Positions 38,439 to 49,000 of a stretch of 64,000 nucleotides of DNA are shown piece after piece; position 1 is the first letter of the stretch, and each line of letters begins with the position of its first letter. The notes under the pieces are model-generated. The model searched no databases. It was not told the DNA's origin and saw only the letters and a program-made list of their open reading frames with translations. The stretch covers positions 872,001-936,000 of the forward strand of contig JAJNNQ010000002.1 of NCBI GenBank assembly GCA_027886175.1, written 5' to 3'. The position numbers were made by a program, and so were the translations under genes. This DNA comes from Phylloscopus collybita (Eukaryota > Chordata > Aves > Passeriformes > Phylloscopidae).

Positions 38439-38575
38439 TCCGGCCGCCGAGCGCGCGCCCGCCCCGCCGCTACCACCACGGGCACCGCCGGAGGGGGGGA
38501 CGAGCCGGGCGGTACCACCGCGCCGCCCAGCGCGGGGGGAACTCCGCAGAGCCGCACCGGCGATACACGGCTTTA
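38430..38575 (-). promoter_or_regulatory. MMTAG2: MMTAG2 CpG promoter and noncoding exon 1
   Basis: Short CpG-dense block with GC boxes (GGGGCGGG on the minus strand) between the MRPL55 poly(A) signal and the MMTAG2 5'UTR donor. It must contain the MMTAG2 start site because the spliced leader points here. It starts within a few tens of bases of the MRPL55 transcript end, so little independent upstream sequence is available. Confidence 0.6.
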
Positions 38576-38591
38576 CTTATATATATATATA

Positions 38592-38597
38592 TTTATT
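38592..38597 (-). terminator. MRPL55: MRPL55 poly(A) signal
   Basis: AATAAA on the minus strand, 32 nt past the MRPL55 stop codon, in an AT-rich patch that includes an (AT)n run at 38577-38591. The implied cleavage site near 38570-38580 touches the MMTAG2 promoter. Confidence 0.65.
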
Positions 38598-38628
38598 TAT
38601 AGATTTATACATTTCTGGTTTCTGCGCT

Positions 38629-40005
38629 TCACTTCTTCCAGAACTTCTTGTAGGTGTCCAGATCGATGCCCTTGAAGGTTTCCTCCTCCTTGGCCTTAGG
38701 CTTGCTGGGGAAGTGCCGGCGCAGACGAGCCTTGCGCTCGGCTTCGGGCAGCGTGCTGCTGTCCAAGGGCATCTGGGGACACGGGGGACACGGGGGTGAG
38801 ATCACGAGGACACAGTGGGACACCCCTAGGACACGGCATGAGACCCTTGGCACATGGTGTGAGACCCCCCCAGGGACAGGCATGAGCTCCCAGGACATGG
38901 TGGGAAACCCTGGGACAAAGCATGAGACCCCAGGGACATGGTGTGAGCTCCCAGGGACAGGCACGAGCTCCTAGGATGTGACGTGAAGCCCTGGGACAAA
39001 GCATGAGACCCCAGGGACACGGTGTGAAACCCTGGGACAAGACATGAGACCCCAGGGACACGGTGTGAGCTCCCAGGGACACAGCATGAGACCCCAGGGA
39101 CATGGTGTGAAACTCTGGGATAAGACATGAGACCCCAGGGATATGGTGTGAGCTCCCAGGGACATGATGTGAGAGCCCCCAGGGACAGGCACGAGCTCCT
39201 AGGATGTGGCATGAAGCCCTGGGACAAAGCATGAGACCCCAGGGACATGGTGTGAAACCCTGGGACAAGACATGAGACCCCAGGGACATGGTGTGAAGCC
39301 CTGGGACAAGACATGAGACCCCAGGGACATGGTGTGAAACCCTGGGACAAGACATGAGACCCCAGGGACATGGTGTGAAGCCCTGGGACAAAGCATGAGA
39401 CCCCAGGGATATGGTGTGAGCTCCCAGGGACATGATGTGAGAGCCCCCAGGGACAGGCACGAGCTCCTAGGATGTGGCGTGAAACCCTGGGACACAGCAT
39501 GAGACCCCAGGGACATGGTGTGAAGCCCTGGGACAAAGCATGAGACCCCAGGGACATGGTGTGAGCCCTCAGCACGCAGGGTGAGCTCCCAGGGACGTGG
39601 TGTGAGCTCCCAGCACACATCACCACGCCCTGGGACAGGCTGTGAGAGGCTCCCAGGCCTCTCGCTGTCCCCATACCATGAGGATCCTCTTGGGCTCGCT
39701 GTAGCGCAGGCGGACGGTGGAGCCGTCGGTGTTGACCAGCAGCACGGGGTAGAGGCGGCCGTAGAGCTGCCGGTGCAGGTGGGAGATGGCGGCGCGGTTG
39801 GAGTTGCTGCGGACACAGGCGGCAAGTGGCGGCCGGGACACGGCCTGGAGGCGCAGGGCACTGGCGGGAGAAGGGAAGGAGAGCAGCAGTGTCACCGTGG
39901 GGGTGACATTGTAAATTACAACATGAACTCCCAGCGGGAGAGGCAGCGCCGTCCTGCTGGGTCACAGGCACGCCGTGCTCACCTCAGCGCCCGGCTCGCC
40001 GCCAT
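38629..40005 (-). CDS. MRPL55: Mitochondrial large ribosomal subunit protein L55 (three coding exons)
   Basis: Component of the 39S mitochondrial ribosomal subunit (mL55). Coding exons are 39983-40005, 39677-39860 and 38629-38772 on the minus strand, with GT-AG junctions and a 351-nt join, 116 residues; the human protein is 128. The N terminus is Arg-rich with few acids, as in a mitochondrial presequence. The core motif HRQLYGRLYPVLLVNTDGST (37-56) and the following RLRYSEPKRIL match the family. The tail ends in DTYKKFWKK, equivalent to the human RYRQFWTRTKK. A 0.9-kb intron between exons 2 and 3 is filled by a 41-bp minisatellite. The upstream leader is spliced (acceptor before 40056). Confidence 0.95.
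38805..39618. repeat. 41-bp minisatellite filling MRPL55 intron 2
   Basis: About twenty units of CATGAGACCCCAGGGACATG plus GTGTGAAGCCCTGGGACAAGA, with half-unit variants (GAGCTCCCAGGGACAGGCA). Units contain almost no stop codons, so frames of up to 381 codons stay open on the minus strand in more than one frame. Confidence 0.95.
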
Positions 40006-40637
40006 CTCAGCTCAGCTGGTAGAGGTGGGTCCAGCAAACGGAGCGGATGACACGGCCTGGGGACACCCTGAGGACAAGGAAAGGTGTGGGGTGACCCCGC
40101 CGTGTCCCCATCGTTGTGAAGCTTCCACATCCCCTCAGGAGTACGGAGCAGCCCCATGACAGCTCCTGCCATGATGGCTCCCCCCACCCCCGCAATGGTT
40201 CAGCCCCACTAACGGTTCCCCCTATTCCCACAATGGTTCAGCCCAACTACGTCTCCTCCTGCCCATGGGTCAATTCCAGGATAGCTCCCCCCTCTCCACG
40301 TCATGGTTCATCCCACCACCGCCCCACCACGGTTCAGTCCCATAAAGCCTCCCCCCGCATCCGCCTTGGTTCAGCCCTCCCACCTCTCTCCAACCTTGGT
40401 TCAACCCTACTATGGCTCCCGCCATCCCAGCGCGGTTCGGCCCAACACCGCCCCCTCTCCTCCCCGCCACGGCTCAGCCCATGTTACCCCCTCTGTTCTC
40501 CCCTAACTGCCCCCTCAATCACGGCCCTGCTGGTGCTGTCCCCCTCCACCATCATGGTTCATCCTCAAGCGCCCCAGGCGCGCTCACCCCCCCCGCCCGG
40601 CCCGACGCGTGGTCCGTCCCGCCGCTCCGCACTCACG
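40006..40637 (-). other. MRPL55: MRPL55 5'UTR and first intron with degenerate minisatellite
   Basis: On the minus strand an acceptor CCCCAG at 40057-40058 gives a leader at 40006-40056. The matching donor is GTCAC|GTGAGT, with the exon ending at 40637. The intron (about 40140-40580) is a loose tandem array, on the plus strand built around GGTTCAGCCC followed by C-rich spacers, with units of about 40-45 bp. No coding signal apart from the leader. Confidence 0.5.
40140..40580. repeat. Degenerate C-rich minisatellite in MRPL55 intron 1
   Basis: Recurring ATGGTTCAGCCC separated by C-rich spacers such as GGCTCCCCCC; about nine diverged units. Confidence 0.75.
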
Positions 40638-40800
40638 TGACCGCACGCTTCCTCCAGGACCCCGCCCCCGTGGTGACGTCAGGGCACGCGGCGGTGGCTG
40701 CGGGCGCGCGCGGGGGCTGCCGGGACCGCCCCCCCCCATCCCCTCATGATCCTCGGGCGGATGCGCGGGGCGGGCATCGCCCGGGCGGGTGAGCGGGGAT
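40560..40800. promoter_or_regulatory. Bidirectional CpG promoter of MRPL55 and GUK1
   Basis: CpG-dense segment between the MRPL55 first-exon donor (40637, minus) and the GUK1 upstream ATG (40746, plus). It holds an E-box CACGTG at 40634-40639, a GC box CCCCGCCCCC near 40660 and a full CRE palindrome TGACGTCA at 40674-40681. There is no TATA box. The two divergent start sites must fit in roughly 110 bp. E-box, CRE and GC-box combinations are typical of promoters of nuclear genes for mitochondrial proteins. Confidence 0.75.
40746..40788 (+). CDS. GUK1: Upstream alternative first coding exon of GUK1
   Basis: An ATG at 40746 opens 14 codons plus one base, ending at a donor GCGG|GTGAGC (40788/40789). 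Splicing to 46085 completes a valine codon and continues in frame into [11 protein letters not shown]. The added peptide is MILGRMRGAGIARAV: three Arg, no acidic residue, small and hydrophobic otherwise, as expected for a mitochondrial presequence. Human GUK1 also has isoforms with a longer N terminus from an upstream exon. The open frame and donor are seen; use of this exon and import into mitochondria are inference. The exon sits in the promoter shared with MRPL55. Confidence 0.55.
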
Positions 40801-40859
40801 GGGGCCCGGGGCTCGCACCCTCACGGGGACCGCGGGCTGAGGGGCACAGCCGGACACGG

Positions 40860-41300
40860 GGTGCCGAGACCCTCACAAGGGCCGTGGACAGAGGGGGTCT
40901 AACAGCCCGACGAGCTCGGTCACTCGCAGGGGTCTTCGGCTGAGTGGCCTCGAGGCGTTCAGCCCCTCACGGGGGCCTGGAATGAGGGATCCTGGTGGCT
41001 CTGGGGTTCCGAGCCCCTCACAAGGGCCCTTGGCTGAGGGGGCCCAACCTGCCCTGGAGTGCCGAGCTCCTCACGGCGTTCCTCTGCTGAGAGGTCCCGG
41101 GGTGCTCAGCCCCTCTTGGGGGCCCTGGATTTAGGAGTCCTGGGCGGCCTAGGCGGTCCAGCAGACCCCAGGATGCTCAGCTGGTGACAGCGTCCTGGAC
41201 TGAGGGTCCTGAGCCCCTCATGGGAGCCTTGAGCTGTGGGGTCCCAGCTGGCCCCAGGCTGCTGAGTGGCTCATGGGGATCTTGAGTGGTTCTGGGGTCC
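40860..41300. repeat. Degenerate GC-rich tandem array in GUK1 intron 1
   Basis: Five to six diverged units of about 65-70 bp containing CTTGGCTGAGGGG, GGTCC and GAGCCCCTCACGGGGGCC. Confidence 0.65.
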
Positions 41301-41997
41301 CGGGACACTGAGGTACCGCCCTGGGGGTCCTGATTCTCCACAGGACCCCCTGGATGAGGGGGCTGATACCCAGCCCCGGGGAGGCTGAGCTCCCTCCTCA
41401 TCCTCTGAGACCTGCGCATCCTGTGTTATCCATGTGGGATGCCTGAGGGGGTGGGACAGGTTACAGCCCCACAGGGCTGTCCCCGGGCTGGCCTGTGTGC
41501 CCTTCCCCACATCCACACCGGCTCCCCATCGCTGAGCTGCTCCAGGGTGGCTCCAAGATGTCCCTGGTTAGATAAAAGCAGATAGGGATGTGCTGGTGGA
41601 ATCAGGTGGGGTTTGTGGGCACCGTGGGGTACGGTGAGGTAAGAGGGGTTATGGCATAAGCATCCCTCAGGTGTCCTAAAACAAACACCTGTGGGGAAGT
41701 GGGTGGGAAAACCACACCTGTGTGAGCTTCACCTCTGTAGAGGTTTTCCCAGGTGGGTAAACTGGTTTCGTCCTACTGGTGGGTTAAAGTGGTCTGGTTT
41801 ACAGGAGGACATGGTCTGGGAATAACTGGCTTGGACCTCCCTGATTTCTGCAGTGACCTTGAGCAAGTGGTTTGTGTTCTGTCTGCAGCCAGGAGTGCAG
41901 CCAGTGGAGAGGCTAATTAGTGCTTTTTAGGTAATTATTTCCAGGAAAAAAGGTGGCTGAGTTCCAGCTCTGCACTGCTGTGGGATGCTCTGCTCCT

Positions 41998-42050
41998 CAC
42001 AGAATCACAGGATGGGTAAAGTTGGAAGGTTGGAACCTCCCTGCTCCTGT
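41998..42050 (-). mobile_element. Minimal CR1 end
   Basis: CACAGAATCACAGGATGGGT and GTTGGAAGGTTGGAACC only. Confidence 0.55.
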
Positions 42051-42904
42051 GCTGCAGATAATTCCCTATCTGTCACAGCAGGAGCTCTCTCTCTTTTTGG
42101 AACCTGTCCCAAATCTTAGAAAGACGGGGGTGGCACCTTTATAACAAACCTGCTAAAAATAGGGGCTGGGATTATAATCCTAATCCAGGAGACCTTTCTC
42201 AAGGCTCCAGGGAAACTGTTTTAATCTTCTTTCCTTCTTCATAAGGGGGCTTTGCTTTCCATGTAAAGCCTCTCTGCTAATCAGTTTTAATTTGTTTAAC
42301 TCTGGTGATGTTTGTCCTTTGCCTCCCTGGTTATGTTGCCACCTACGAGGTAAAATCCAGGGTGAATTTAGCAGCACAAGCAGACCAGGATCCATTCCTT
42401 GCCTCGGGGACATCCTCCTGTGACCACCTCGTCTTTTTGCAGCCCACGGGGGTTTATGTGGCTGTTTGTCCTCAGTCCCAGCTGTGGGAGATAATTAATA
42501 TTGCCAATTAGTTGGCTTGTTCTCTTGCTGATCAACTCTGCAGTGGTTTTGGTGGATTAGGCTGGATCCCAACCCATTTTTAGGAAACCCTCTGTGCTGG
42601 GTGTTTGCAGATTGGCTGCTCTGAAAATGCCAAAATCTGACAAGAGAGGGGGGAAAAAAAATTGAGCTTCTGCCTAAAATAAATACATTTTTGTGACATT
42701 CCTGCTGCAGCCAGCTTGGAAAAGCGATGCACCAATGCATTCCTGGATCCAAACAGGAGAGAGAAAAAAGCCCCATATCCACCAGCTCTGGGGTTTTGGG
42801 GGGTTTGTTTGTTGCTTTGCCTGTTGGTTTTGAGGGCTGTGGGGGAAGGAGCTGTCTGTCAGGCATGGGGGAGCAGGGAATGAGGGCAGGGATATTGTGG
42901 GAAT

Positions 42905-43072
42905 GCCCTGGGAAGTTGTGGATGCTCCATCCCTGGGAGTGTCCAAGGCCAGGCTGGACAGGGCTTGGGGCAGCCTGGGACAGTGGGAGATGTCCCTGCC
43001 CATGGCAGGGGTGCAACAAACTGAGCTTTAAGGTCACTTCCTCCCAAACCTTTCAGGAATTCTGTGAAATTC
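42905..43072 (+). mobile_element. CR1 LINE 3' fragment in GUK1 intron 1
   Basis: GTGTCCAAGGCCAGGCTGGA, CCTGCCCATGGCAGG and CTTTAAGGTCACTTCC in order. Confidence 0.85.
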
Positions 43073-43449
43073 CCAGTTTGCCATCTTGCCTCCTGGGAGG
43101 GCTCAGCCCCATCATCTGGGAGTGGAAATGGCTTTTGTTCCCTCGGAGTTTTCCTCTGCAGATCTCCAGCAAGGGAAGGGATTCACGAGGGAGGCAGGAG
43201 GAAACACCTGCGAGCCTTCAGGTTTATTTTTAGCTGTTCTGAAAGAAGTGAGGCGTGATCACAACCCAGGCGTCTTTTCTCTTAGTTTTGAGTATTTGGG
43301 GGAAAGAGAAGGGAATAAAGTGAAGGAGAGGGTCCCACTGTGGATCTGTGAGCAGGAGAAGTTTTCTGGTTGCTTTTGTGGTTGTGGACTTGAGGTGAAG
43401 CTGTGTGGGTTTGGTCCAAAGGAAGAGGAATGTTCCTGCAGAAGGAAAA

Positions 43450-43580
43450 TGCCTGGAAATGTTCCAGGTTGGATGGAGTTTGGAGCAGCCTGGTCTAGTG
43501 GAAATTGTCCTTGCCCATGGCAGGGGTTTGGAACTGGATGGTCTGGGAGGTCCCTTCAAGCACAAACCATTCCAGGATTT
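43450..43580 (+). mobile_element. CR1 LINE 3' fragment in GUK1 intron 1
   Basis: CCAGGTTGGATGGAGTTTGG, TTGCCCATGGCAGGGGTTTG and AACCATTCCAGGA; ends in a short T run. Confidence 0.82.
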
Positions 43581-44678
43581 TTTTTTTTTACAGAGACAAA
43601 ATCCCTGTGCCTTCAGTGACTGCAGGGACAGGGACAGCTTTGCTGTTTTCCATAATCCCAGACCAGCAGGGGCTGGCACCCCTCAGCCTTTTGGGGGTGT
43701 TGGATGCAGCTCTGCCAGCCAGGAGAGCAGGGCGTGGAGGAGGGACCTGGAGGGGAGATTAAAGCTCAGCAGGATTGTTCTCATTGGCCATCTTCAAGTT
43801 GCAGCTCATTAATTAAGGCTTTAGGAGGTCACAAATAGCCCAGCTCTGTCCCCAGGAGCCTGTGCTGCTGCCAGGGGCTGCTCTGCTTTCCTTGGCTGGA
43901 AGGGAGCACAAGGAAAAGGTAAGGATGTGTTGGAGCCTGCTCCCAAACCCATTCCTTCCCAGGTTGTCTGGGCTTGAATGAAACAATTGGAAGTGTTTTG
44001 GGCAGCTTTAAATGTCTACTGGTGTTTGCTAAGGGGCAATGAAATTTTGAGGGAGAAGAGGGGGAAAAAGTTCTTTTCCTTCTGGCTGGGATCTGGGACT
44101 GGGATTGGTGCATCCAGCACAGCTGGATCCCAGAAGGGAATCTGGAACGCCTGGAAATCCATGCTGGCATCCCAGTGTCACTTGTGGGGTTTTCGGGGTG
44201 CTTGTGGAAGCTGGTGTGTGATGGAGGAGCACTGTTTGGGGGCAGATGTGTTGTGAAGCACATTGGGATGTCTGAAGGGGATGAATTTGTGTGGAGAGTT
44301 TTCCAGGGAATGCTCAGGGCTCACCTGGTGGAATTCCATGGGAGAAAAGAACTGTGAGGGACAGGAGAGAGGGAAATGATTTGGGTAACTCCTCAGGGAC
44401 TGCTTTGCTCCTTTGCTGCAAACACTGAATAGCATGTCCCTGGTGCTTTCTTCTGGTATTGAACATTTCGGCAAAACCTGTGTTCTTTGAAAATTACAGG
44501 ATTTTAAGGACGAAGGGAATGTTAGGAATGTCCCCAAAGGGCTTCCTAGAGTTTGTTTCAGCCTTCTGGTTTTGGGGAGATGGAGCCTAATCCGGCAATG
44601 TGGTGATGAGATTGGTCCTCCCAAGATTTCATCTGTTGCATCCCTGAGGGGCTGCAGCACTCGGAAGGCACTAAGCAG

Positions 44679-44706
<28 letters not shown>
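44679..44706. repeat. Poly(A) run
   Basis: Twenty-eight consecutive A, just upstream of the second CpG-rich block of GUK1 intron 1. Confidence 0.95.
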
Positions 44707-44711
<5 letters not shown>

Positions 44712-44734
44712 ATAAAGGAATTTCCTTAGGGATG

Positions 44735-45003
44735 ATCATTGACCGTGGGTGTTTTCGCCGCCCACGTCGCCGCTGTTGGCACCTCCTTAGCCTTTGTGTA
44801 TTAATATCCCGTCCCTTGGCGCAGCCCGGGATGAACCACGGTCAGGCAAGTGACATCCTCGGGGAGCGGAGGGAAAAGTTGTGTAATTCTCCGGCTGTCG
44901 TGCTGCCCGAGGGAGGAGGGATTTAGGGGCTAAGGAGGCGTCCCGCTCACGCAGGCGGGGTCAGGGAGAGGGAGCCCGGCGGGATTAGCCCGCGGCCGCT
45001 CTG
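44735..45003 (+). promoter_or_regulatory. GUK1: Second CpG-rich block in GUK1 intron 1, possible alternative promoter or exon
   Basis: CpG density rises here well above the surrounding intron, with CGCCGCCCACGTCGCCGC, CCGCGGCCGC and other CpG words. A donor-like CTCTG|GTGAGA lies at 45002/45003. A noncoding exon ending there and joined to 46085 would give the 198-residue cytosolic protein. No TATA box is evident. It could instead be an intronic enhancer, since the sequence just downstream (45003-45180) is AT-rich and also looks constrained. Confidence 0.35.
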
Positions 45004-46086
45004 GTGAGACAGCATTTGGCTTAAGGCTGTTTGAAAAGTGATGTGTAAGGTCAGGCTGACATTGCTATGAGCTAATTTAAAATGGAAAGGCATTATCTGC
45101 CTCTTGGCTGGTGGCTCCCCAGGCCACGCCCAGCCCAGGAGGCTAAAAAGATGCTTTTCCAGGGATTTTACTGCTTGCTGAAAGTACCTGTTTTTAAATA
45201 GGAACAACTTGTTTGATTTCTCCCACTCTTGCCATCACTTCTGGTTTGGAAGCTGCTGATGGATGAGGGTCCCCAGTGGTAGCCCCTGCACCTTCACACA
45301 GCATTTCTTCTTTGTCCCATGTGGATAATTCACCTTTCTTCCTCTCCAGAGACACATAGGAACATGAAAACACTTTTCTTTCTTTCTTTCTGGCTGAAGA
45401 AACAACTACAGCAAGTTCTGTGTGGCCCCAGGCTGCCTTTTTTCCAACTGTAGCATGAACTGATCTCTGGGATCTCTTTATTTCTTTCTTGCCATGAGAC
45501 ACCTGCAGATGGAGTTGGTGCTTCAGGAAATATGGGAATTAACCCCTGAGCGTGTTCATGGCAGTGATTGCACCTGAGTTCAGATGCTGTGGCAAGGGTT
45601 TGGGGGTTGGTGATGCAAAGTCTTCTCTGCAAAACTCTCCTTGAAGCTCCTGTCTCCCTGTGAGAGGGAAGGGGCTGGGACTGTACCTCTGTGCCATGAC
45701 TCCAAATGCCACCAGGCACAAATAGGATTTTGTTCCGTTAGAGAGAGTTTTCTTTAGGATTTTGGCCACACTGAGATCCCAGCTGTGATGGAAAACAGCT
45801 GGCTTGAATCATCCCAGTTTAGTGGCAGCTAAATCCCAGTTTCCTCCTCCTTTGGGTTACATCCTATGAGTTTAACCTCAGTCTCTTGAGAAGTGTTTTT
45901 GCACTCCTAGAACTTTTTATCAGCTCTAGGCTTGTGATTTTGTGATTTCAGGTTTTGCTGCAGAAATTTGTACCCAAGGGTAAAGGATTTATGCTGTTTT
46001 GAGGAGCTGAGCACTCCTGGGAAGGCACAGCTGTATTTCCATGGGTGTTTCTAACCAGATACATTTTTCTGTCTCTCTCCCCAGTC

Positions 46087-49000
46087 ATGCAGGGACCAAG
46101 GCCAGTGGTTCTGAGTGGCCCATCGGGTGCAGGGAAAAGCACTTTGTTAAAGAAGCTGCTCAAAGATTATGAGAACGTCTTCGGCTTCAGCGTCTCCCGT
46201 GAGTGTCCAGGGATGGGCTGGGGAGCAGCTCAGGGGTGCCAGCTCACAACTTACCTCTATTTATACCCCAAATAATGGTTTCTCATGGCTTGTCTGTGTC
46301 CCAGGCTGGCTGTGGGCTCTTTTTTTAAAAGATTTTAAATAATTCAGGGAGCCTTTTACTCCTCGTGTTGAGTGGCAAGTCTAGGATTGGTCTGGAGTAG
46401 CACCTTTCCAGGTCTGGTGGCTCCCCACATTTCTAAACACAACTCAGAAAGGAAACAAGAACTTTCTGAGTGATTTCTTGACTTGGAAAGTAACAAAATC
46501 CTCCCACATTTCTGCTTCAAAAGCCATTTGATTTTCCCATGGAGCTTTGTAAGGTGTTTTTAGGTCCGTTACCAAAACGTGTTTTAATGTCCCAGCACTT
46601 TGTGTACTGCAAGTAAAATATGTGCTTTGAGATCTGGATTCACTCCACCATGAAAGAACAAATACTGAATGTTTAAAATTTTAATGCTATGGGAGGAGAA
46701 GAAAACTTAAAATTACCTCCTTTGTGTGTGTGTGTGTCATCCTATGCTCCTGATTCAACTGAATCTCTCATCTCACTCCAAACTGAACCTTATTTTTCCC
46801 AAATTGCCTCCCAAATTGGTAGAGATTTTTTTTCCTAGAGATCTTAGAGCTTGGTATTTCTTTGATCCTGTAACACCCATGGGTGATGTACAGAATTTAC
46901 AAGGCTGCTTTTTGTTTTGTTTTGTTTTTTTCCTGCAGATACCACAAGGCAGCCGAGACCTGGAGAGGTGAATGGCAAAGGTGAGCCTGTTGCAGTTGGG
47001 TCTCCAAATAATTCAGGTTTTCAAAGCTGGGCTCTCATGTTAGGTACTGTGCTCTGAACTTGGGTGTTGGGTGATCTGATTTTCCAAAGTTTCAGGTAGT
47101 TCTGGGGAGGTATCTCCACTGCTTTGGGAAGTGCAGCTGCTTAATGAGATGGTTTTAGCTGTGTTAATAGCTTGTGCCCAGATGTTTTCTCATGTATTTG
47201 CATATTTAAGAAACAATCAAATGAGGTTTGTTCCTAATTTCCAGTGGCAGTTTTCCCTCTGAAGTGAAAGGAAGGAATTTCAACAGAAGATAGAGAACTA
47301 TTCCTTTTTAGTTAGTTTGGGTCTTGATGTTCCCTTTTATCTCCCTCTCTCTCATCCCATTGTGGTCTTTCATTAGAAATCCTTTCAAATGAAAGGCCTT
47401 ACCTTTCCTGCTGTAACGTGTCCCACACCTGTGGGCAAGGGGGGAGGAGTTCCCACTGCACCAGGAATGGGAGAGGATATGAAAAATGGGGGTAGAGCAG
47501 CATTTTTGGCCACACAGAAAACTCCAGAATGTTTTGAGCAGGTGTTTGGACAACTGGTGTGGAAATAGGAAGTGAATCTCTGCAGTCTGCCAGCATTGTC
47601 TAAAGCAGATTTAAAGTCTTCTCCCCCAAAAACCCATGGGTGTCATTTTAACCATGAGCTTTACCTTCAAAATGTTAATTTCTGTCCATTTTTTCCCATT
47701 TTCCCTTCTCCAGATTATCACTTTGTGACCAGAGAGGAAATGCAGAAAGAAATTGATGCTGGTGAATTTATCGAGCACGCGGAGTTCTCCGGGAACATGT
47801 ACGGGACAAGGTAGGTCAGGTGTCCCTGCCTGTGCCAGGTCTTGAAGATCCTTTCCATCCAAACTATTCTGGGATTCTAGAAAATAAATAGAGAATCTCT
47901 CCAAGCCTGTTTCCTCTCCAAGCTCCTGAGGATGTTCCTGCTCAGATGTGGGATAAAATGGAGAGAGTCCCTTGTGCTTAGCAGAAGAGTTGAAGTTCTC
48001 ACCAATCCTTTCTGCTCCCTGAGTCTCATCAGTGAATAACAATAAGTGATTAAAAAGCTACAGGCAATTCCCCATGTTGGGGAAGAGAAATTGTCTTTAC
48101 AGCATATAAAAGCCACCACTTGAAAAATTAAGTGGAGAATTAAGTGCATCTTATGACCCAGATGGAGCATCCACGTCCATCCAGAATCCTTCAGGAGAGC
48201 GTGTGGAGTCAGTGGATCTCTGGAGAAGGGGAGTTCTCAGTGCTTTTGCTCTTTGGTGAAGGTTGTTTCTGTGTTTGTCACAGAATCCTGATGCTGTTGT
48301 ATACCACAACAACACAGACTCCGACTTCAGAAAGCTGACAATGACTCTGTTTCTGGGAATCTCTTCCCTTTTATGCTGTTCTACACAGAACAATTCGATT
48401 GGTGACACAAAGACAAACCTCTTCAATCACATTGGTCAAACCAGAGGGACATCAAGAAGTCCCTCCTAGGGAAAGGATGTAAACAAAGATTACAGTTAGA
48501 AAAACATGTCTCTTGTTGACAGAAAACTCTCTGGGAAAAGAGTTTCAGAGAACCAAAACATCTCAGGCACCAACCAGGGCTACAGAATCCCAGGATGGTT
48601 TGGGTTGGAAGGGACAAAAAGATCATTGAGTTCCAACCTCCTGCCATGAGCAGGGAACTTCCCTCTAGGTGGTGAAGCTCTGCCAAGGCAGGAGTTTATG
48701 GACATCCCACCCGTCCTGTGGGACAGTCACAAATGATCCATTCCCACACGTTCCAGCATGGCTTTGCCAGCCTCTCTAGCAGGAGACAGCAGCTCCCTGC
48801 TCCACCCAGAGCAGTGACACTTGGAGAAACTCTTTTATCAAGAGCAGAGCAGGCTCTGTCCTCTCCTGCCACAGTCTGGGCACAGGGGAGTCCTGCAAGG
48901 TTCTGCTGCTGGAGGGGACACCCCAAACCCCCCTGGGCACTTCTGACCCCCTTCCCTGTGTGCTGTGTCCCCAGTAAAGGAGCCGTGCAGGCCGTGCAGG

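Larger units (their letters stand above)
40789..46084 (+). other. GUK1: GUK1 intron 1
   Basis: Begins with a GC-rich degenerate tandem array (about 40860-41300) with phrases such as GAGCCCCTCACGGGGGCC and CTTGGCTGAGGGG. It continues with unique sequence, two forward CR1 fragments (42905-43072, 43450-43580), a minimal reverse CR1 end (about 42000), poly(A) at 44679-44706 and a second CpG-rich block at 44740-45003. It ends with the pyrimidine-rich acceptor CTCTCCCCAG at 46084. Confidence 0.6.

Noticed and set aside
38826..39971. 381-codon minus-strand open frame over MRPL55 intron 2 (and a 254-codon frame at 38696-39460)
   Set aside because: Both come from a 41-bp tandem repeat without stops. 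They sit in different frames and the translation is a repeat with no known domain.
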